The notes under the pieces: model-generated
Databases searched by the model: none
What the model saw: only the letters and a program-made list of their open reading frames with translations
What the model was told of the DNA's origin: nothing
Position numbers and translations under genes: made by a program
Assembly: GCA_015056975.1 (NCBI GenBank)
Contig: SVFG01000004.1
Location: forward strand, 1 to 61,028
Direction: 5' to 3'
Length of the DNA: 61,028 nt
Source: Lachnospiraceae bacterium
Lineage (GTDB): Bacteria; Bacillota; Clostridia; Lachnospirales; Lachnospiraceae
Shown here: positions 18,060 to 25,722 of the stretch, one piece after another
How positions within the stretch are numbered: the first letter of the stretch is position 1
Layout: each line of letters begins with the position of its first letter

Positions 18060-18743
18060 CTAGCCTTGAACCTTAACGGTTTCTTTGATGGTTACCAATG
18101 CCTTCTTGGATCCGGGTACTGCACCCTTAACCAAAAGCAGGTTCTTGTCAGCATCTACTCTTACAACCTCAAGATTCTGAACGGTAACCTTTACGCAACC
18201 CATATGTCCGGGCATTCCCTTGCCCTTGAATACACGGCTAGGTGAAGAACATGCACCATTGGAACCCTGATGACGATGGAACTTGGAACCGTGAGCCATG
18301 GGTCCTCTGTGTTGTCCATGTCTCTTGATTGCGCCCTGGAAGCCTTTACCTTTGGAGATTGCGGAAACATCAATCTTGTCTCCTGCTGCAAATACGTCAG
18401 CCTTAATCTCTGCACCTAAGGTGTACTCCTCAGCGTTCTCAAACTTGAACTCTCTAACATATCTCTTGGAGCTTACGCCTGCTTTCTTGAAGTGTCCCTG
18501 CTCAGCCTTGGTAACACCATGTCTGTGGATAACTTCCTTCTTGCCGCTTGCATCCTTGTTAACGATTCTGTCTTTCTTGTCAACGAAACCAACCTGTACT
18601 GCACTGTAACCATCGTTCTCTACAGTCTTAACCTGTGTTACTACACAAGGACCTGCCTGAAGAACAGTTACGGGAACGAGTACGCCGTCTTCGTTGAAGA
18701 TCTGGGTCATTCCGACCTTTGTTGCTAAAATTGCTTTCTTCAT
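18060..18743 (-). CDS. rplC: 50S ribosomal protein L3
   Basis: L3 helps start large-subunit assembly and reaches toward the peptidyl-transferase centre. The 227-aa protein begins [16 protein letters not shown] and has the signature [19 protein letters not shown] and the later [16 protein letters not shown]. Length is slightly above average but normal for Clostridia. Confidence 0.97.
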   Translation of the reverse strand: MKKAILATKVGMTQIFNEDGVLVPVTVLQAGPCVVTQVKTVENDGYSAVQVGFVDKKDRIVNKDASGKKEVIHRHGVTKAEQGHFKKAGVSSKRYVREFKFENAEEYTLGAEIKADVFAAGDKIDVSAISKGKGFQGAIKRHGQHRGPMAHGSKFHRHQGSNGACSSPSRVFKGKGMPGHMGCVKVTVQNLEVVRVDADKNLLLVKGAVPGSKKALVTIKETVKVQG

Positions 18744-18899
18744 GTTTTACCTCCGTTTTGTTTCTACATAGCGGACCACGGTGTTTCGCGCTTCGCTCGA
18801 AACGCCGGGAAAATTTTGCTTCGCAAAACTTTTCTGGCGGATGTACGCTTAGCACATCTCACTGTGTTCTTACGTCTAAGTAGAGGTTTGTTTGATTTC
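18744..18899. repeat. Hairpin spacer between rpsJ and rplC
   Basis: This 156-nt gap contains GTTTCG/CGAAAC and TTTTGC-TTC-GCAAAA stems, the second inside a wider GCC..GGC pairing near 18803-18838. These share the TTCGC-rich style of the other ribosomal spacers. No ORF is supported. Confidence 0.5.
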
Positions 18900-19217
18900 T
18901 TACTTGTTTTTCATCTTAATATCAATGTAAACACCAGCCGGCATTTCCAGTCTCTGCAAAGCATCAACTGTCTTAGGGGTCGGTGCAATGATATCGATAA
19001 GTCTCTTATGAGTTCTCTGCTCGAACTGCTCTCTGGAGTCCTTGTACTTATACACTGCTCTTAAGATTGTAACAACTTCCTTCTTAGTAGGAAGGGGAAC
19101 AGGTCCGCTCACCTGGGAACCGTTCTTCTTTACTGTTTCAATGATTTTCTTGGCAGATGCATCTACAAGCTGATGCTCATAAGCTTTCAGTGTAATTCTC
19201 ATTACTTGACTTGCCAT
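18900..19217 (-). CDS. rpsJ: 30S ribosomal protein S10
   Basis: First gene of the S10 operon; S10 is also the NusE partner of NusB in antitermination. The 105-aa protein has [19 protein letters not shown] and the conserved region ending [20 protein letters not shown] lies 11 nt before the ATG at 19217. No fusA-tuf pair precedes it here, unlike in many bacteria. Confidence 0.97.
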   Translation of the reverse strand: MASQVMRITLKAYEHQLVDASAKKIIETVKKNGSQVSGPVPLPTKKEVVTILRAVYKYKDSREQFEQRTHKRLIDIIAPTPKTVDALQRLEMPAGVYIDIKMKNK

Positions 19218-19498
19218 AAAAAAAGTCGCCTCCTTTTCGCACTTTTGATTAGTACGACAAGCGGTGACTGTACACTCTCCCGTGTGTGTCCTAAACCTTT
19301 ACGCAACGCTTTCTTCTTTCAGGCTTATTTCACAGCGAGAATTTCTTCTCTCACGTCGTTTCTACTACTTGGTAGACTGTTGTTTCTGGTACAGTGACTT
19401 GTCGTCAGTTTCCTAACTTGACATTCGCTCCACGGAAAACCTACGTTTGATTTCTCAACCGCAGCAACCTCACGCTTCACAGCTATCATGCCACAGCA
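19218..19498 (-). promoter_or_regulatory. Long untranslated leader of the S10 operon
   Basis: About 280 nt lie between the predicted transcription start and rpsJ. The minus strand contains a GAGAA-GAAA-TTCTC hairpin near 19338-19351 and several shorter pairings. A frame of 62 codons exists here (19325-19513), but its first codons fall inside the promoter, so it cannot be translated as written. Long leaders before rpsJ are regulatory targets of L4 in some bacteria; that role is an inference for this sequence. Confidence 0.5.
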
Positions 19499-19504
19499 AA
19501 TAGT

Positions 19505-19533
19505 AGTATACACGACTATAAAATAAATTGCAA
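19505..19533 (-). promoter_or_regulatory. Promoter of the S10-spc operon
   Basis: Minus strand -35 TTGCAA (19533-19528), 17-nt spacer, -10 TATACT (19510-19505). It uses the same TTGCAA -35 hexamer as the adk and rpmJ promoters and sits between the C39-like protease gene and the leader. Confidence 0.8.
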
Positions 19534-19567
19534 GTAGTTTTTTCCAATTTTTTAAACTTTTTTTGTA

Positions 19568-20611
19568 TTATTTCTCAAACACCCAGATGCGCTTTATCTG
19601 GCTGCCAAACTCTTCATATTCCCATGTTCTTCTGCTTCGGTATACGCAATTAGGATCATTCACATAAAACATTCCGTCTTCATATCCGTAAAAGACAACA
19701 AAATGCCCTGTGGAGGTAAAGACTCCCGGACCCATGGAGCAGATAATCAGGTTTCCGCCTTCAAGCGCCTGGGTCATTATATCCTTTGAGATATCCGGCT
19801 GGGTAACTTTAAGACCATACAGCTTGCCGACACCCTCAAACAAAGTCCACTTCGTTCCGGTGCCATACATATAGTAGTCATTCTCCATGCTGTATTCACT
19901 GATTACATCCGGTAACAGAGTCTCATCACCGGTCATATAGTAAAGAACCATAGAAAGGCATACCGGTCCGCAGCCTGCAATCCCCACGCAGTTTGCATCA
20001 CCATAGGGCTCATATCCCCATCTGGGATCCCACTGCAAAAAGAGGGGAAAATCCTCTTCTTTCTCCTGCTCGGTAAGTCCCGGGATAATTTCTCTTTCTT
20101 GATTATTATAATTAAGTACAAAATCTGTCATCTCCGGATTGGCTGCCAGTGCCCCCAAAAGATACTCAGAGTAGTCGTCTTTATTTTCTAATATGTAAGC
20201 AATGTCCTCATTCTCAAGAGCCATTTCCTCAAGCTTTGTAAATACTTCGGGAAGCTCTCTTCGCGTCGGCTTTTCCACATACGCAAGGCCCACCTTGTCC
20301 GGATAGCTTAAAATCACTTCCGGTTCAGGCTCCGGCTTTTCTACCACGTCTACGGAAACATCCTGATTATCTCCGGCAGCTTCTTCCGTACCCACAGCTT
20401 CCTGCACAATCACTTCCGCATCGGCATCGCCCTCCGCACTCTTATCATCGGCGTCAATGCCTACCGTTTCTGCCTGTGCACTTCCATCAGTATCCTGCAT
20501 GTCCGCATTACTTCTTCCTGCGAACCACAAAATCAAGAGTATCACAAACACAACTGCCACACCGATGCCGCCTATTACTACCAGACTGGGTTTGTTTTTA
20601 TTCTCTTCCAT
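19568..20611 (-). CDS. Membrane-anchored C39-like cysteine protease domain protein
   Basis: The 347-aa protein has one N-terminal membrane segment (about 9-31), an acidic Glu/Asp/Ala-rich linker to about residue 100, and an extracellular C39-like domain. The putative catalytic residues are Cys214 in IAGCGPVCLSM, His303 in STGHFVVFYGYE, and Asn318/Asp319 in FYVNDPN. Papain-like proteins of this type (Peptidase_C39_2) are common on clostridial surfaces; substrates are mostly unknown. It lacks the ABC parts of bacteriocin exporters. It lies 39 nt downstream of the EamA gene and may share its transcript. Confidence 0.8.
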   Translation of the reverse strand: MEENKNKPSLVVIGGIGVAVVFVILLILWFAGRSNADMQDTDGSAQAETVGIDADDKSAEGDADAEVIVQEAVGTEEAAGDNQDVSVDVVEKPEPEPEVILSYPDKVGLAYVEKPTRRELPEVFTKLEEMALENEDIAYILENKDDYSEYLLGALAANPEMTDFVLNYNNQEREIIPGLTEQEKEEDFPLFLQWDPRWGYEPYGDANCVGIAGCGPVCLSMVLYYMTGDETLLPDVISEYSMENDYYMYGTGTKWTLFEGVGKLYGLKVTQPDISKDIMTQALEGGNLIICSMGPGVFTSTGHFVVFYGYEDGMFYVNDPNCVYRSRRTWEYEEFGSQIKRIWVFEK

Positions 20612-20650
20612 GTGTCCGCTCCTCTCTTTCTACTTATCTATAATACAAAT

Positions 20651-21523
20651 TTACGCCACCAGTATACAGGACGCCAGCACCAATAGCATTCCCACAATTC
20701 CGGTAGTCCCTACAGTCTCCTGATACAAAAGCACTCCCACCAGGGATGCCACTACCGGTTCTATGGACGCAATAATGGATGCCTTGCTGTTTTCCATACC
20801 GGAAAGTCCCTTTGTATATAGAAGATACGCAACCACTGTTGTAATGATTGCCATAACTATTTCAAAAACAATATCACTCCCGCCCGCCTGCAGACATTCG
20901 TGCATATGTCCCAAATCCACTATAGGCAAAGATGCAACAGCCGCAAACAAAAAGGTATATGTTGTGATGGTATAACTGGAATAACCGCGATTCAGCGCAT
21001 ACCTGCTAAAAATACTGTACAACGCGTAACCAAAGCCCGCACCCAGACCGGTAAGCAGACCCATCATACCCACGCCTGCACCGCCAATGCCACCGCTCAC
21101 CAAAACGCAACCCGCAAAAGCAAGTAAAAGTGCAACCACCTTTTTCGCATGCAGTTTCTCTTTAAATAAGAAGAAAGACATCACCATCACAAAGGTGGGA
21201 GCCGTATATAGCAGGATTGCCGCCGTTGACAGCGTTGTATAACTCATACAGGAAAAGTAGCAGACATTAAAAAAAATCACGCTCAGGATTCCTGTGCCGG
21301 CAAAGCACCACACATCCTTTAAGTGAATTCTAAGCTCCTCTCGCCTAAACAATACCATAATAAGAAGCATTACGCTTGCCGTCACAAATGAACGGAAGGC
21401 GGTAACCTCCAAAGAGTTAAAGCCGCCTTCATTCATTGTCCTTACCAGGATGCCCATGCATCCCCATAAAATTCCTGCCGCGAGCACACACAGCACGGAT
21501 AATTTATTCGTTTCCTTTTTCAT
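20651..21523 (-). CDS. EamA/DMT family transporter
   Basis: A 290-aa polytopic membrane protein with about ten helices arranged as two EamA repeats (roughly 12-145 and 155-290), as in RhaT/YdcZ-like exporters of amino acids or metabolites. The first repeat starts GILWGCMGILVRTMNEGGF; the second carries SIEPVVASLVGVLLYQE, the usual family end motif. The substrate cannot be told. It lies 5 nt downstream of the putP-like gene, so the two are probably cotranscribed. Confidence 0.85.
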   Translation of the reverse strand: MKKETNKLSVLCVLAAGILWGCMGILVRTMNEGGFNSLEVTAFRSFVTASVMLLIMVLFRREELRIHLKDVWCFAGTGILSVIFFNVCYFSCMSYTTLSTAAILLYTAPTFVMVMSFFLFKEKLHAKKVVALLLAFAGCVLVSGGIGGAGVGMMGLLTGLGAGFGYALYSIFSRYALNRGYSSYTITTYTFLFAAVASLPIVDLGHMHECLQAGGSDIVFEIVMAIITTVVAYLLYTKGLSGMENSKASIIASIEPVVASLVGVLLYQETVGTTGIVGMLLVLASCILVA

Positions 21524-21528
21524 AAGAA

Positions 21529-23028
21529 TTACTCTGTGGGCTCCTTTGCCGCCTCAAACATATCGGTAATCTCTTTAGAAGGTGCCTTGTCCAGCAAGGA
21601 TACCGTTACCGCTGCAATCATGCTGGCGATAAAGCCGGGAATAATCTCATACAATCCGGTCGTTCCTGACAGGAAAGCATACCAAAGGGCATCTACCGCA
21701 AAACCAACTACAATACCTGCAATCGCACCCTTATAGGTGAAACGCTTCCAATACAGGGAAAGGATAATGGTAGGTCCGAATGCCGCACCAAATGCTGCCC
21801 ATGCACACTCTACCAATGCCATGATACCCTTACAGCTGGGACTGATAGCAATCAACAGTGCTACTACAGAAATAACACATACCACGATACGTCCCGCCCA
21901 AAGCATTTCCTTATCAGATGCCTTCTTTCTAAATACGGGCTTGTACACATCCGATGCAAATGCAGAGGAGGATGCCAGAAGCTGGGAATCCGCAGTACTC
22001 ATGGATGCCGCAAGAATTGCGGAAAGAAGGATTCCTGCTATCAATGCAGGGAATACATTTCTTACCATAGTGATAAATACAAGGCTCTGACTTCCCTCAG
22101 GCAAATAAGTTCCTAAATACTGATGACCCACAATACCTACTACAGACGCCATAATCAAAATCAAAGTAGTCCAACCGATACCGATAACGCGGGACTTGCT
22201 CATCTCCTTCTCAGACTTGATAGACATGTAACGGATCAGAATATGAGGCATACCGAAATAACCGAGTCCCCAACCGAGACCGCTTAAAATATCGGAGATA
22301 CTCGCCCAGTCAAAAGCACCGCTGGAAAGTACATTGTAATAATTCTCACCTGTAACAACTTCTGCCAAAGGAACAAAATCAGCCGCATTCATGGCAAACA
22401 CTGCTACAATGGGAGCTGCCATCAGTGCACCCAGCATTAGCATACCCTGGAAAAAGTCTGTCCAGCACACTGCATTAAAGCCACCCAAAAAGGTATAAAG
22501 CAAAATAACAACAGTAGCACCAACCATGGCAATCATCTTGTCAACGCCAAGCACCGTGTTAAACAAATCACCGCAAGCCACAATACTGGATGCCGCATAT
22601 ACACAGTACACCACGATAAAGATTACCGCACAGATAATCTGAAGTGCAGGATTCTTGGAACGGAATCTGTTGGTCAAAAACTGCGGAATGGTAATGGAAT
22701 CATCCGCCTTGATGGAATATCTTCTAAGCTTGGGAGCCACAAAAATCCATGCACAAATCGTACCAATCAAAAGGCCTACAGAAATCCATACCTGGCCCAT
22801 TCCCCAAAGATAAATGGAACCGGGGAGTCCCATAAGTACCCACGCACTCATGTCGGAAGCGCCTGCACTGAGCGCAGCAACCCAACCGCCCATGTTTCTT
22901 CCTCCAAGGAAATAGTCCTTGTCACCGCCCTGATTCTTCCTTCCTTTCCAGAAGAAATACACGCCTACTGCCAGTACCAGAGCTAAATAGCATACAAATG
23001 CTATTACTTCTTCAATTCTAGTTGTCAT
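21529..23028 (-). CDS. putP: Sodium/proline symporter (SSS family)
   Basis: Imports proline, or a close substrate, with sodium across the cell membrane. The start is taken at ATG 23028 (MTTRIEEVIAF), giving 499 aa, the normal length; the frame runs 46 codons further upstream without family similarity. Thirteen membrane segments are expected. The family motifs GGRNMGGWVAALSAGASDMS (start of helix 2, sodium site) and LSAILAASMSTADSQLLASS (helix 8) are intact. It is divergent from the plus-strand methyltransferase gene. Confidence 0.9.
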   Translation of the reverse strand: MTTRIEEVIAFVCYLALVLAVGVYFFWKGRKNQGGDKDYFLGGRNMGGWVAALSAGASDMSAWVLMGLPGSIYLWGMGQVWISVGLLIGTICAWIFVAPKLRRYSIKADDSITIPQFLTNRFRSKNPALQIICAVIFIVVYCVYAASSIVACGDLFNTVLGVDKMIAMVGATVVILLYTFLGGFNAVCWTDFFQGMLMLGALMAAPIVAVFAMNAADFVPLAEVVTGENYYNVLSSGAFDWASISDILSGLGWGLGYFGMPHILIRYMSIKSEKEMSKSRVIGIGWTTLILIMASVVGIVGHQYLGTYLPEGSQSLVFITMVRNVFPALIAGILLSAILAASMSTADSQLLASSSAFASDVYKPVFRKKASDKEMLWAGRIVVCVISVVALLIAISPSCKGIMALVECAWAAFGAAFGPTIILSLYWKRFTYKGAIAGIVVGFAVDALWYAFLSGTTGLYEIIPGFIASMIAAVTVSLLDKAPSKEITDMFEAAKEPTE

Positions 23029-23123
23029 AATCACACCACTCTCCATAAGTTTTTCTGATAGTAAATAATAGATACTAACACTCAAAATTTTACATAGAAT
23101 CCCGACGAAATGCAAGCCTTTTC

Positions 23124-23151
23124 TTGCAAAAAGGGAAATCTGTGATATAAT
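23124..23151 (+). promoter_or_regulatory. Plus-strand promoter for the methyltransferase gene
   Basis: -35 TTGCAA (23124-23129), 16-nt spacer, -10 TATAAT (23146-23151), 38 nt before the chosen ATG. It lies in the divergent region with the symporter gene. Confidence 0.8.
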
Positions 23152-23189
23152 TTTCGCATATGACAAAATTGTACTTAACGGAGGCCATT

Positions 23190-24056
23190 ATGTGGATTGC
23201 AGATAATTGGAAGGATTACGAAGTTTTAGATACCTCAAACGGAGAAAAACTGGAGCGCTGGGGGGACTATATTTTAGTGCGTCCCGACCCTCAGGTCATT
23301 TGGAACACACCCCATACCCACAAGGGCTGGAAGCACAAAAACGGTCACTACCACCGCAGTGCAAAAGGTGGCGGCGAGTGGGAGTTTTTTGACCTGCCGA
23401 ATGAATGGACTATCAATTACAGAGAGCTTACCTTTCACCTAAAGCCCTTCAGTTTTAAACACACAGGGTTATTCCCCGAACAGGCAACCAACTGGGACTG
23501 GTTCTCCAATATCATAAGAAAAGCCGGTAGACCGGTAAAGGTTTTAAACTTATTTGCTTACACAGGCGGTGCCACACTGTCCGCCGCCGCTGCCGGTGCC
23601 TCCGTAACGCATGTGGATGCTTCTAAGGGCATGGTTGGCTGGGCAAAGGAAAATGCTGTATCCTCCGGCTTGGGTGATGCCCCCATCCGCTGGCTTGTAG
23701 ATGACTGTGTAAAATTTGTGGAGCGCGAAATCCGCCGTGGCAACAAATACGACGGCATCATTATGGACCCCCCCTCTTATGGTCGTGGTCCCAAGGGCGA
23801 AATCTGGAAAATAGAAGAGAGCATCTGGCCCTTTATTGAACTGACAACGCAGCTGTTAAGTGACGACGCTCTCTTTTTCTTAATAAACTCCTATACTACC
23901 GGCTTACAGCCTGCAGTACTCAACTATATGATAAGCAGCTCTGTATGTAAACGTCTCGGCGGACATGTGGAGGCCTCCGAAATAGGTCTTCCTGTCACCG
24001 AAAGCGGCTTAGTTCTGCCCTGTGGTGCTTCCGGTCGTTGGCAGAAATCGATTTAG
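23190..24056 (+). CDS. Class I SAM-dependent methyltransferase, RlmI/RlmK-like
   Basis: The only plus-strand gene. Start is ATG 23190 (MWIADNWKDYEVLDT), with GGAGG 5 nt upstream; a weak in-frame ATG lies 30 nt earlier. The 288-aa protein has the SAM-binding motif VLNLFAYTGGATLSAAAAG, the acidic VTHVDASKGMV loop and the catalytic-loop motif DPPSYGRGP, as in rRNA cytosine methyltransferases of the YccW/RlmI group. It lacks their N-terminal PUA domain, so the target is uncertain. Its last four bases overlap the convergent gene on the other strand. Confidence 0.8.
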   Translation: MWIADNWKDYEVLDTSNGEKLERWGDYILVRPDPQVIWNTPHTHKGWKHKNGHYHRSAKGGGEWEFFDLPNEWTINYRELTFHLKPFSFKHTGLFPEQATNWDWFSNIIRKAGRPVKVLNLFAYTGGATLSAAAAGASVTHVDASKGMVGWAKENAVSSGLGDAPIRWLVDDCVKFVEREIRRGNKYDGIIMDPPSYGRGPKGEIWKIEESIWPFIELTTQLLSDDALFFLINSYTTGLQPAVLNYMISSSVCKRLGGHVEASEIGLPVTESGLVLPCGASGRWQKSI

Positions 24057-25018
24057 CGCAACAAGCTGTCAAACGCATTTAAAACTTCCTGTGCAGTTGC
24101 TCTTCCGCTAAACTCCACAAGGATGCCTTCTTCAAACAATACTGAAAAGTTACCCCTGGGGGTGTCGGTATCACCGGCATCCCTTATTGTTTTCATACGC
24201 CTCTCTATCACCTCAAGACTCACATCACCGGCTCTGAATACCGGTCCATCAAAAATCTCCCTGTATTCCTCCGGAACAGTCTCCGCATAGGGAATCTCAT
24301 ACAAGTGGACATCATATTTCTCTGTTTCGGTAATATCCACGCAAACAATCTCAGACACATCCACTCTTTTTACTTTCCACCGGATATCATCCAATCCTCT
24401 GGACCAAAGCACCGAAACATCCGCATATGTCTCCGTATCATCTCCTTCTCCTGCACTTGCACTCTCAAACCTATAGCCTGCCGGCAAACGCACCGGAAGG
24501 TATTCTCCCAGCACATCCATACCTCTTAACTGCTCTTCCTTAAGCTCTACCCTCAAATCCTTAACACAACCGGTAGCGTTGTCAACCATAAGTCCATCCG
24601 AGCAATCACTTTCCTGCATCATTTCTTTATTCGCAGCTCCATCAAAATCTACAGTTTCTTCCACGAAATCCTCTTCCGTAACAGCCTCTGTACAGGCATC
24701 CTTTACAGACTCCTGCATACTTGCGCTCCCCGTCGACTCGTCCAACACACCATCATAAGCATACTCCGGTCTTGCACAGTCAGCCTCACTCGCAGACTTC
24801 TGTGACATCCTCGGCATAGCGAACAGCAAGCCTCCTGCCAAAAGAATACAAACACAGGCAACCATTGCCTTACCGTACTTCCAAAACGGAATTACTTTGG
24901 ATGCTTCACTCACCCGTGTCGCACTTTCGCATTTATCAAGCAGCTCCACATCCACTCCTGACAAAGCTTCAAAAATCCGCAGGGCGCCATCCTGTTTATT
25001 ATTTTCATGGCTACTCAT
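24053..25018 (-). CDS. Membrane-bound partner of the ECF sigma factor (probable anti-sigma)
   Basis: The 321-aa protein has a cytosolic N-terminus of about 48 residues, one membrane segment (49-68) and a Glu/Asp/Ser-rich outer part followed by a folded domain of about 170 residues. Its start overlaps the sigma gene stop (ATGA), which strongly suggests stoichiometric expression. No zinc-binding HxxxCxxC motif is seen, so it is not a ZAS-type anti-sigma factor. It most resembles in layout the single-pass regulators of clostridial ECF factors. Function rests on context. Confidence 0.6.
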   Translation of the reverse strand: MSSHENNKQDGALRIFEALSGVDVELLDKCESATRVSEASKVIPFWKYGKAMVACVCILLAGGLLFAMPRMSQKSASEADCARPEYAYDGVLDESTGSASMQESVKDACTEAVTEEDFVEETVDFDGAANKEMMQESDCSDGLMVDNATGCVKDLRVELKEEQLRGMDVLGEYLPVRLPAGYRFESASAGEGDDTETYADVSVLWSRGLDDIRWKVKRVDVSEIVCVDITETEKYDVHLYEIPYAETVPEEYREIFDGPVFRAGDVSLEVIERRMKTIRDAGDTDTPRGNFSVLFEEGILVEFSGRATAQEVLNAFDSLLR

Positions 25019-25575
25019 AATACCACTCCTTCCTGCTCCAGATATGTCCTCAGCTTTGCACGGGTTCTAAAAAGCGAAGTCTTTACGGTATTCAGCTTCA
25101 TCTGATAACGCTTTGCAATCTCTGCATATTCCTCAACATACCAATATCTCCGCAAAAAAACACTACACTCCTTCTCGGGAAGAGTATGTAAAAAAGCATT
25201 TATCAACCGCTTCAATTCCTCCGCCTCCACGGCATCCTCCGTGCTGTTTCCTGCCGGCACACACTCCGTCAATTCATCAAGCGCAAGGTCCATGGCTCCA
25301 TTCCCCCTCTTCGCAGCATTCTTTGCCTTCCACATATCAAATGATAAATTCCTTGTAATGGTCCCCAAAAACAACGCAAAACGACTGGGGCGGTTAGGCG
25401 GTATGGCATTCCACGCCCTAAGCCATGTATCATTAACACATTCATCCGAATCCTCCCTGTCATGCAGAATATGAAACGCAATACTATAGCAGTATCCGCC
25501 ATAGCTTCGCTGGGTTTCCTCTATAGCCTGTTCTTTTCTTGCAAAATATAAATCCAGTATTTCAGAATCTTCCAA
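25015..25575 (-). CDS. ECF-type RNA polymerase sigma factor
   Basis: The 186-aa protein has sigma region 2 (ILHDREDSDECVNDTWLRAW) and region 4 with its DNA-binding helix-turn-helix (YAEIAKRYQMKLNTVKTSL). It directs RNA polymerase to a small regulon, probably released by a signal at the membrane partner encoded next to it. The start codon is a TTG at 25575, set by GGAGG 8 nt upstream. A GGAAC-N16-CGTT sequence about 50 nt upstream suggests that it transcribes itself. Confidence 0.9.
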   Translation of the reverse strand: MEDSEILDLYFARKEQAIEETQRSYGGYCYSIAFHILHDREDSDECVNDTWLRAWNAIPPNRPSRFALFLGTITRNLSFDMWKAKNAAKRGNGAMDLALDELTECVPAGNSTEDAVEAEELKRLINAFLHTLPEKECSVFLRRYWYVEEYAEIAKRYQMKLNTVKTSLFRTRAKLRTYLEQEGVVL

Positions 25576-25621
25576 ACGCTTTCCCTCCCATCAGCAGCAG
25601 TTCACCGCCTATACTCTATAA

Positions 25622-25646
25622 AACGAGCTTTATTCTAAAATGTTCC
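25622..25646 (-). promoter_or_regulatory. Candidate ECF-sigma promoter
   Basis: Read on the minus strand: GGAAC (25646-25642), 16 nt, CGTT (25625-25622). This matches the general ECF consensus GGAAC-N16-CGTC except for the last base. It lies at the right distance for a start near 25615 and the TTG start at 25575. Confidence 0.5.
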
Positions 25647-25667
25647 TCTTTCGCATAAATTAATTTC

Positions 25668-25706
25668 TAAAAAAGGATTGCATCCTTTACGCGGATACAA
25701 TCCTTT
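25668..25706 (-). terminator. Terminator after the GGDEF gene pair
   Basis: AAAGGATTG / CAATCCTTT stem (25706-25698 with 25680-25672) on the minus strand, with an inner ATCC/GGAT pairing, followed by a T-run. Confidence 0.8.
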
Positions 25707-25722
25707 GCTTCCACAGCATCTG

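Noticed and set aside
19325..19513. A 62-codon frame in the rpsJ leader on the minus strand
   Set aside because: Its first codons overlap the -10 element of the S10 promoter, so the start would not be on the transcript, and no family similarity is visible.
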